DNA from: Aegilops tauschii subsp. strangulata
Lineage: Eukaryota; Streptophyta; Magnoliopsida; Poales; Poaceae
Reading direction: 5' to 3'
Assembly (NCBI RefSeq): GCF_002575655.3
Contig: NC_053037.3
Span: 571,370,880 to 571,434,879, forward strand
DNA: 64,000 nt
Below the pieces are notes generated by a model. The model was not told the origin of the DNA, made no database searches, and saw only the letters and a program-made list of their open reading frames with translations. Made by a program: the position numbers and the translations under genes. Position 1 is the first letter of the stretch. Every line of letters begins with the position of its first letter. Shown here piece after piece: positions 55,678-64,000 of this stretch.

Positions 55678-58597
55678 TGTGACGCCCGGATAATCAGGCT
55701 ACAGTAATCTCACGTTAACGATGCCACGTCACCTCGCTTACTGTTGATAAACTCTCGATAGTTCAAAACCGATTCAGAATTCAAATTTAAAATAAAGTCA
55801 AACTAGTAAGGTTTTCAAATGTCAAAACTAAAAAGTACAAACGGTGACAAATAATGCATAGGTAATTAAGGTGAAGAAACCACACTTTTATAAAATGTTT
55901 GAATGCTCTAAAATGATTTAAGCAGTAGCTCAAACAACTAGATAAATGCCTTTTGTATTTTATAAAATACTAAACTATTTTATTTGGGGGTTAAACCTTT
56001 TTGTGACCGAGGTATGATTAGTAATACTAATTTAGGTGCAACTTTTATGTTTTATAAAACTAAAATAATATAAACTTGTAGAAAGAAAAATAAGAAAAGA
56101 AAAGCAGACAAAATAAATAAATCAGGGGAAAACCCCTAGGCCAACTGGGCCAAACGGCCCAGCCGGCCAGCCCACTGGCCCATCTGGGCCCCTCACTCCC
56201 TTAACCCTCCACACCCCACCGAACCCTAGGCACCGACACCCCAATTCCCCCCCACTCGCGCCCCCACTCTCCCTCTCCCCCGATCCAATCGGGATCGGGC
56301 TTGAGCGCCTCCGTCACCTTGCCCCGACGCCGCCGGGATTGAACCCGTCTTCGTCGGACCGCCCCGGCGCCGCCCCGTCAATGACAGGTGGGCCCCGCAC
56401 GTCAGTTTGACCCAGTCAACGCCCTGTTGACTGCTGATGTCATGATGACGTCAGCAGGCACTATTCTGGATAATGTGGAATTAAATAAATTAAATAAATT
56501 CTAAAATGATTTAAAACTTTAGAAAATCATATAAAATAAACCGTAGCTCAGATGAAAACACTTTCTACATGAAAGTTGCTCAGAACGACGAGACGAATCC
56601 GAATACGCAGTCCGTTCGTCCGCCAAACGTCCCTAGCATAGCAAACTTGCAACTTTCCCCCTCCGTTTCATCTGTCCAAAAAATGCAAACTTCGGGAAAA
56701 CTTTCCCGGATGTTTCCCCCTTTTGCCGATATCACCTACTATCGCGTTAGGGCACACCTAGCACCGCGTATTGTCATGTTACGCTTTGTGTTGCTTTGAT
56801 TGCTCTATTATTTATTGTGTTCCCCCTCCATTACTTCTTTCCGGTAGAACCCGAGACTACCGGCGACCCTAGTTCGACTACGAAGTTGACGACCCCTACT
56901 TGCAAGAGCAACCAGGCAAGCCCCCCCCCCCTTGATCACCAGATATCGCCTATTCTTCTCTATACTGCTTGCATTAGAGTAGTGTAGCGTGTTACTACTT
57001 TCGGTTAATCCTATTCTGATGCATAGCCTATCATTGTTGCTACAGTTGTTACCCTTACCTGCTATCCTACTGCTTAGTATAGGATGCTAGTTTTCCATCA
57101 GTGGCCCTACACTCTTGTCCGTCTGCCATGCTATACTACTGGGCCGTTATCACTTCGGGAGGTGATCACGGGTATATACTATATACTTTATATACATGAC
57201 ACATGTGGTGACTAAAGTCGGGTCGGCTCGTTGAGTACCCGCAAGTGATTCTGATGAGGGGGCTGAAAGGACAGGTGGCTCCACCCCGGTAGAGGTGGGC
57301 CTGGGTTCCTGACGGCCCCCGACTGTTACTTTATGGCGGAGCGACAGGGCAGGTTGAGACCACCTAGGAGAGAGGTGGGCCTGGCCCTGGTCGGCGTTCG
57401 CGGATAAATAACACGCTTAACGAGTTCTGGGTATTTGATCTGAGTCTGGCCATTTGGTCTATACGCACTAACCATCTACGCGGGAGTAGTTATGGGTATC
57501 CCGGCGTCGTGGTATCAGCCGAAGCCTTCGTGACGTTAGCGACTGAGTGGCGCGCGCCAGATTGGACTGGAACGCCACTAGGCTAGGTCTGCTTCCGACC
57601 GCGTACGCAACGTGCAGGTGTGCATAGGGCGATGGGCCCAGACCCCTGCGCGCATAGGGTTAGACCGGCGTGCTGACCTCTCTGTTGTGCTTAGGTGGGG
57701 CTGCGACGTGTTGATCTTACGAGGCCGGGCATGACCCAGGAAAGTGTGTCCGGCCAAATGGGATCGAGCGTGTTGGGTTATGTGGTGCACCCCTACAGGG
57801 AAGTTTATCTATTCGAATAGCCATGTCCCTCGGTAAAAGGACGACCCGGAGTTGTACCTTGACCTTACGACAACTAGAACTGGATACTTAATAAAACACA
57901 CCCTTCCAAGTGCCAGATATAACCCGGTGATCGCTCTCTAACAGGGCGACGAGGAGGGGATCGCTGGGTAGGTTTATGCTATACGATGCTACTTGGTGAA
58001 CTTACCATCTACTCTCTTCTACATGCTGCAAGATGGAGGTGGCCAGAAGCGTAGTCTTCGACAGGACTAGCTATCCCCCCTTATTCTGGCATTCTGCAGT
58101 TCAGTCCACCGATATGGTCCTTTACACATATACCCATGCATATGTAGTGTAGCTCCTTGCTTGCGAGTACTTTGGATGAGTACTCACGGTTGCTTTTCTC
58201 CCTCTTTCCCCTTTCTATACCGGATTGTCGCAACCAGATGCTGGAGTCCAGGAGCTAGAGATCCCGAGGATGATTCTACATGGAGTTCGGCTTCGAGGAG
58301 TAGTTAGGAGGTCCCAGGCAGGAGGCCTTGCCTTTTCGATCGTTGCTACTTTTGTGCTAGCCTTCTTAAGGCAAACTTGTTTAACTTGTGTCTGTACACA
58401 GATATTGTTGCTTCCGCTGACTCGTCTATGATCGAGCACTTGTATTCGAGCCCTCGAGGCCCCTGGCTTGTATTATGATGCTTGTATGACTTATTTATGT
58501 TTTAGAGTTGTGTTGTCATATCTTCCCGTGAGTCCCTGATCTTGATCATACACATTTGCGTGCATGATTAGTGTACGGTCAAATCGGGGGCATCACA
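55678..58597 (+). repeat. 5' LTR of the gene-less element
   Basis: The 2,920-base LTR begins TGTGACGCCCGGATAATCAG and ends CGGGGGCATCACA. Compared with the 3' LTR it lacks a GC-rich stretch after CGGCGCCGCCCC (56366 here, 63494 there), so it carries an internal deletion. The late part has GGTGGGCCTGG repeats near 57292 and 57376. Confidence 0.92.
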
Positions 58598-58599
58598 AG

Positions 58600-58612
58600 T
58601 TGGTATCAGAGC
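58600..58612 (+). other. Primer binding site of the gene-less element
   Basis: TGGTATCAGAGCC, two bases after the LTR, is the standard plant site for initiator methionine tRNA. Confidence 0.88.
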
Positions 58613-61600
58613 CAACTGCCTGTAGGAATCCCCCTTTCCAACTCCTTGGCCGAAGTTGAGTCTAGCCTTTACAAAACTTTTACTAACATGGCTGTGTGGC
58701 TTACGGGCCCACGTCGCCATTGGGTGGTATTAGGATCTTTTACTCCTTGTTTATACTCTGGGACACTGAACTCTCTCCTATTCGGGTTAAATGAATTTTG
58801 CTAAATCTAACATTAGGATCTCGTTATCACTTTCATCCGGAGAGCCCCTTATTATAGATGATCGTCTGCTGCACCAGAAGGATCCGAAGATACTCTCCGA
58901 TGTTCTCTTGAGACTTTATGGTGTCGCTTTTGCAATTCCCTACCATCGATAAACCCCTGTGGATAACCACGTATACTCGCCATTCATACAATGCTTCCCA
59001 GTTGATCTTGTTATTACAAGATACCCCGAAATTCTCTTTGCTGCTCCGAGAATCCTTTGAGCTTACTGCCTTGCTATTCTTTGTCACCTGAATACCCCTA
59101 CGAATAATTTCTCGCACTTATCGAGTATCCGCTCATCCCCAAATGATTCATGTATTTCACAAAGTCTTCGAAATACCATTCGATCTTCCGAAAATCCTCA
59201 GCAGCCTGTTGCTCTTGAAATTCTTGCTTACTAGCATTATGATTAATCCCATAAGTCTCGAAATCTTATTGGCACCCTTTGTCATTATCTTTTGGAGTCC
59301 ATTGATTCAATATGTTGCGAATGCTCGCAATCCTCAATCAGATCCTAGAATTCATCCTTCCGGCTCAGACATCTTTAACATGAGCTGGATCTCGACCAAT
59401 CAAATCGTCATCGATTGTACCCCTAAGGCTATTCAACTTATCCATCCCTAATCAGAGCATTGCTTCTGATCCCTTGTCTTGGAATTCATAATTCCTTTGC
59501 ATTTGAGCTTGTGATTTAGTCAGTTGTTTCTATAGTCTGATCTCCTTGCATTCTTCTTCCTCTGATTGAGTACTGATGCTCACATCAGATCCCTTGTGGA
59601 CCACTAGACCCTTTTGTCGGATTTTATCCGACAATGTCCTCCATATTAAATAAGCTGGTGAGCTTTTCCTCGGATACATAATGCCTTCGGTAAATTGTAT
59701 CCTCTGCTTTGTCAACCATGCTCTACTTTTGAGCTTGTGTTAATTACTCCTGAGGTTTGTAGTATATCTTTCTATGATGCCCCGATGGGTTGAACCTATG
59801 CCTTCCTTAATCTGTGTGAACCCGAAAGATTTCGCGGGACATACTTATCTGGTATTGCACCAGGTAAAACTTTCGACAACTAATGTCATTATCAAAATAC
59901 GAGAGGCGAATGGAAGGTTATGCATTGAAGAAGTGGGAGTCGACCTTGAACCTTTGTGTTCATGCCCATGGACACGATGTAGATCCTATCATGGAAGCTT
60001 CTCTTATAATAATTACCCCCTTGTAATAAGTTCATCTGGTATCCGTGGACGTGGTTCCGACCATGTTTCTCCTTGATTCCGTTTCTCGTGCAAGTTTAAG
60101 CACTTGACTCCTGTAGAGCAATACCCAATCCAACCTCTATTTTAATCTGTCGTCGAGTATTACCCCCCCCCCCTGGTATCTCGAGATTATCACGGAACTG
60201 CATAACTTCTTATGAGTTCTCCATCAAGTATTACGTTCTCATTGAATCCAATTGTTCACGGGCTCCGAGTTATTAAACACTCAAGGACATCGATAACTGA
60301 ATCGAGTCCGCATCACGATTACACAACTCTTAGCAATCTCCTTTGCTTACGAGTTCGTACTCGATCACGTCATCCCTAGCCTTCTCGGCTATGTCATTAT
60401 CGTGCCGATTTTAACTGTGCTACCTGGTCTTTATTCCCGGAGCACCAGTTTCGACGCTGAGCTAAGCTTACGTCGATTTTCCTCGTCATATCATTTCGCC
60501 TTGAACAGCAAGCTTGATTTCGAGTTTGAGTCGTACCCCTGGTTCCAATAACTTTTCGCTTCATCATTCCTTTGACTTGATGTCATCGCCGATCGATTAC
60601 CTCTTCATAAATTCTCGCAACAAATGTGTCGTGAACATCATCAATATTCTGAGCTCTTCCAAGATATCTATCGAATTCTGGATGAGAAATACCATCCTTG
60701 CCCCTCGATGAATTGTGTTATCATCGACAACATTCTTACCTCCCCCCAACACAAACTTGTTCATATTTTGTGTGTATCTGGATTTCCCCTGCTATCCAAC
60801 TTATGTTATGTTCTACCGTGGAGTATTACCATCTTTGATGTCAAGAATGTCGTGGACATTACTCCACCTCTTAAGAATTCTTGGTACAGTGATACTTCTC
60901 ACCATCTCCATTCTTTCTTGGTCCCCGTGTAGTTTCTAAACGAAATACCGACAAATGGTCTGTGATGTGTAAATTCTAAACTTCTAGCAACCCTATTGCT
61001 TTGAAGTTATTGGGCTATAGTTTCATTCTACGTCTATGGCTTAATGAATCATCATTCGAACATTGATTGTGCTACCTAGCCCATATTTCGGGTGCACATT
61101 TCAACCAATGTTTAACTGTGTATGTTTTCCTCGAGCATACATCATTAAGTCATTCGATCTAGCTAATGTTATCTCCTTGTTCACATAGTTGTGGAAATCC
61201 ATCTTTTGGAAGTCTCAATGGATTGTCGCTGAGTCAATCAGTCACCTCCTCACCTCTCCTTCGTTTAATGATGAACTCTTGTTTCGGAACTTGCTTTCAT
61301 GGTTCATTTCCCGAGAATCTTACATTGTCATCCCATCAATTTGTGTTGCACCTTTCTTCTCAGACATCCTAAGTCTGAGGTAACCTGACACCAATCTGAT
61401 CTGAATCTTGGTCAGAAATGATGGTTGGAACGTAATTCCAAGAGTTATAACATTAGTCTTTTTATAACTTGGTAAGATGATGTCATGCCTAGCACACATG
61501 GCCGGATGACCTATTGATATAGTATCCTCCTTACCAAGGTTAGCCATTCTTCCATGAGGAAATTGTAAGACTTATTCCATAAGTTGTTCCTGATGGATCC

Positions 61601-62777
61601 TTTGTGAATCCATGGCCTGATCTTACCTATTGACCATGTCAATGCTATCTCGAAGCATGTCTATGGTACTCTGATTTTCAACAGGAACATTTGAAGCCCA
61701 AAGCTAATTGTTTCCTACTCAATTATCCAAACACCGTTGTATGGGTAATGTCATGAAATTTCCTTCCCCTTACCTAAAGAGTTTTCTACGTTATATCCCG
61801 TCATGGATATCATGCTCTGCTTACCCTTGGGAAGAATATACCCTTGAAATATGTGTTTTAACACATTTTCCTTTCCATTCTTCTGTTTAATCTGATAATC
61901 ATATTTTCCTTTCCATTGTTTGGTTTAACCTTTCTGGTGATCTATATGATCTAAGCAGTAATATCCTCCTGCTTATGTAAACACCTTGGTGTACAACTCT
62001 GTCAGTAAGACCCTGTTAATATTGTTGGTGACATTTCGGTAACCCCCGATGGACGAGAACTTTGCCTATTGGTCCGCCTCGTTTCAACGAGAAGGAAAAT
62101 GGTTCTCTTCGTCCCTCGCCCTTGATACCGATGTGGTTGTTGACATAACCGACAGACTAACCTCTGACATGCCTTGCTTACATGACTGTGCAAGATGTCA
62201 ACACCCTTCCTACTTTTAACCCACATGGTGGGCCCATAACCCACAGTGCCACGGGATCGAAACCTGACTCTCCGATACACCCCCGTTTCCAAGGTTATTC
62301 CTCATGCTTGGCTTCGTGTGTAATTCGCGAGCCACCTTCCTAGTGATCTATTCTGGTATCAGACATAATACTTATTCTCGTTACTCTGTACCCCTTTCAC
62401 ACATTGTGTCAGTGATCGAACGATTTTCTACCCGTTTGAAACTTCTTATTGTACCATATTACTTTGCTCGCAACATGTTTTATTCGTTCAACTCGAGAGA
62501 TACTTATATGATCATTCGTGGGGTAACCCCCGATGATTACCCCTGGTAGCTTTCTATCGTTGTCAAGCTGCCCCTTTCCTAGTCGTAAGTACGATGGAGC
62601 TCCCGAAGGAAGGACACCGACTTCGTCATGATGACCTGAAGCAGAGAAATGAAGACATCAACGTAATGGATCGACCTCTTCGAGAAGAGCAACAAAGACC
62701 GAGAAGATCCGTTAGAATTTCACTACCACAAATTTCCCCCTTACACCACCTCTTAAATCTCGGGACGAGATTTCTTG
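58613..62777 (+). other. Body of the gene-less element
   Basis: About 4.2 kb of pyrimidine-rich, stop-rich sequence lie between primer site and polypurine tract. The longest open frames (about 100 codons) have no recognisable motif. The last part (62590-62770) resembles the 3' end of gypsy elements (CTCGGGACGAGATTTCTTGT) and includes a 75-codon frame MELPKEGHRLRHDDLKQRNE that may be a remnant of pol's end. Confidence 0.65.
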
Positions 62778-62791
62778 TAGTGGAGGAGAAT
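62778..62791 (+). other. Polypurine tract of the gene-less element
   Basis: GTAGTGGAGGAGAAT, nearly all purines, stands directly before the 3' LTR. Confidence 0.75.
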
Positions 62792-64000
62792 TGTGACGCC
62801 CGGATAATCAGGCTACAGTAATCCCACGTTAACGATGCCACGTCACCTCGCTTACTGTTGATAAACTCTTGATAGTTCAAAACCGATTCAGAATTCAAAT
62901 TTAAAATAAAGTCAAACTAGTAAGGTTTTCAAATGTCAAAACTAAAAAGTACAAACGGTGACAAATAATGCATAGGTAATTAAGGTGAAGAAACCACACT
63001 TTTATAAAATGTTTGAATGCTCTAAAATGATTTAAGCAGTAGCTCAAACAACTAGATAAATGCCTTTTGTATTTTATAAAATACTAAACTATTTTATTTG
63101 GGGGTTAAACCTTTTTGTGACCAAGGTATGATTAGTAATACTAATTTAGGTGCAACTTTTATGTTTTATAAAACTAAAATAATATAAACTTGTAGAAAGA
63201 AAAATAAGAAAAGAAAAGCAGACAAAATAAATAAATCAGGGGAAAACCCCCAGGCCAACTGGGCCAAACGGCCCAGCCGGCCAGCCCACTGGCCCATCTG
63301 GGCCCCTCACTCCCTTAACCCTCCACTCCCCACCGAACCCTAGGCACCGACACCCCACTCCCCCCCCCCCCACTCGCGCCCCCACTCTCCCTCTCCCCCG
63401 ATCCAATCGGGATCGGGCTTGAACGCCTCCGTCACCTTGCCCCGACGCCGCCGGGATTGAACCCGTCTTCGCCGGACCGCCCCGGCGCCGCCCCATCGTT
63501 TCTTCCCCGCCGGCCTCCTCGAGCCACGCCGACCGGGACGACCGCACCGGACGCCATCGCCTACGTCCACCCCGCCGCCGCATCTCATCGCCCCGCTGCA
63601 CGTCATCGCCGTCCTCCTCCCCACGGACCGTCCCCGAGCCCACTGCCATGCCCCTCCCGCTCCCCTGTGAGCCGCCACCTCCCTCCTCCCTCTCCTCCTC
63701 TGTGCGTGCGTACCGCCCTCACCGCGCGCTCGGCGCCCCGCTCCGTCGTTGCGACGCACGGCCACATGCGAGCCCGCACCCGCGCCTGGAGCTCACTCGG
63801 CCGTGGCCTCCCCCCCCCCCCCCCCCGTCACTGCCCCCGTCGTCCCGCTGCGCCCGTCGCCGCCTGCACGTGCGGCCACAGCACCTCACCCGTCCGCCCC
63901 GCCCTCCTGCGCACGCGCGCCCACGGCTCCGGTCCGCTCCGCCCCATCGCCCTGTTCCGGCCGGCGCTCGTGCGGCCCCTGGCCGCTGGCGCCCGCGCCC
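62792..64000 (+). repeat. 3' LTR of the gene-less element, first 1.2 kb
   Basis: It starts TGTGACGCCCGGATAATCAG and follows the 5' LTR with few differences for about 700 bases. From 63494 it continues with a GC-rich segment absent from the 5' LTR (CCGCCGCCGCATCTCATCGCC), with runs of C at 63360 and 63811. The long minus-strand frames here are arginine/glycine-rich chance frames. It runs off the window. Confidence 0.9.

Larger units (their letters stand above)
38572..64000 (+). mobile_element. Fatima-like gypsy retrotransposon (non-autonomous, carries two large insertions)
   Basis: The visible parts are LTR 38572-39051, gag 39078-41894, a non-coding middle (41895-42027 and 52680-53769), and a spliced antisense gene (53770-55677). 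It is split by a CACTA element at 42028 and by another LTR element from 55678 onward, so its own right end is outside the window. There is no reverse transcriptase or integrase in the visible part. The name Fatima rests on recalled LTR text (TGAGGGAGTCCTGGACTA, CGGTTTTGACACCGACA) and on gag; sister families with like ends exist. Confidence 0.75.
55678..64000 (+). mobile_element. Large gene-less LTR retrotransposon (partial)
   Basis: 5' LTR 55678-58597, primer site 58600, body 58598-62791, polypurine tract about 62778, 3' LTR from 62792 past the window end. The body has no gag, RT or integrase motif in any frame that I can find, so it fits a large retrotransposon derivative that relies on other elements. 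It sits in the antisense gene of the Fatima-like element. The five bases before it are GAGGC; the other target repeat is outside the window. Confidence 0.85.

Noticed and set aside
58600..58612. tRNA gene at the methionine-tRNA-like sequence
   Set aside because: Only the 3'-end complement needed as a primer site is present; there is no cloverleaf.

Overview
The window is plant nuclear DNA, almost certainly from a Triticeae grass of the wheat/Aegilops type. The grounds are: LTR families with TGATACG...TTATCA ends and a tRNA-Asp-type primer site; a TGAGGGAGTCC...GACACCGACA LTR like the wheat gypsy family Fatima; CACTA elements with TTTGCCGTC subterminal repeats; and a density of nested retrotransposons usual for those genomes. 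Family names come from recall, not a search. I found no host gene, tRNA, rRNA or CRISPR array. Every coding region I can support belongs to a transposable element.

Layout, oldest host first. A minus-strand CACTA remnant (2984-4871) is the base layer. On its left an Athila-like LTR (2457-2983) was itself hit by another CACTA element whose 3' end is 1-2456. On its right, at 4872, a Ty1/copia element inserted (LTR 4872-6296, primer site 6298, gag from 10114). Its leader carries a solo LTR (6350-9058, target repeat ATTAG). Its gag is cut at 10629 by a plus-strand Athila-like element (call it the outer element, 10629 to 38571 and beyond). The outer 5' LTR contains a complete minus-strand relative (inner element, 10971-18215). 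The outer ORF is split at 19964 by a Tekay-like gypsy element (19965-33754, target repeat TGTTT). The RT gene of that gypsy element holds another solo LTR (25647-26940, target repeat AGGAT). The outer 3' LTR is cut at 38572 by a Fatima-like gypsy. That element's body is split by a 10.65-kb CACTA element (42028-52676, target repeat CAT), and its antisense gene is split at 55678 by a large gene-less LTR element that runs off the window.

The best-preserved unit is the 42028-52676 CACTA element. It has matching termini, a three-exon TNP2-type transposase gene with one premature stop, and an eight-exon second gene whose predicted splicing leaves a complete reading frame. By family knowledge the two proteins act together: TNP2 cuts at the ends, and the TNPA-type protein binds the subterminal repeats. 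The Tekay-like gypsy has an unbroken extra ORF ahead of a decayed gag-pol. The Fatima-like gypsy keeps gag in one frame with two stops, has lost pol, and carries a spliced antisense gene.

The most unusual structure is at 29393-33754. A copy of about 935 bases of the outer element (LTR tail, primer site and ORF start) is repeated beside a second copy of the gypsy LTR. The target repeat on the far left matches the one on the far right, so one insertion was later rearranged by a large duplication. The CACTA element also contains a hairpin just upstream of its transposase, a 1-kb block of simple and minisatellite repeats, and a 30-base tandem array.
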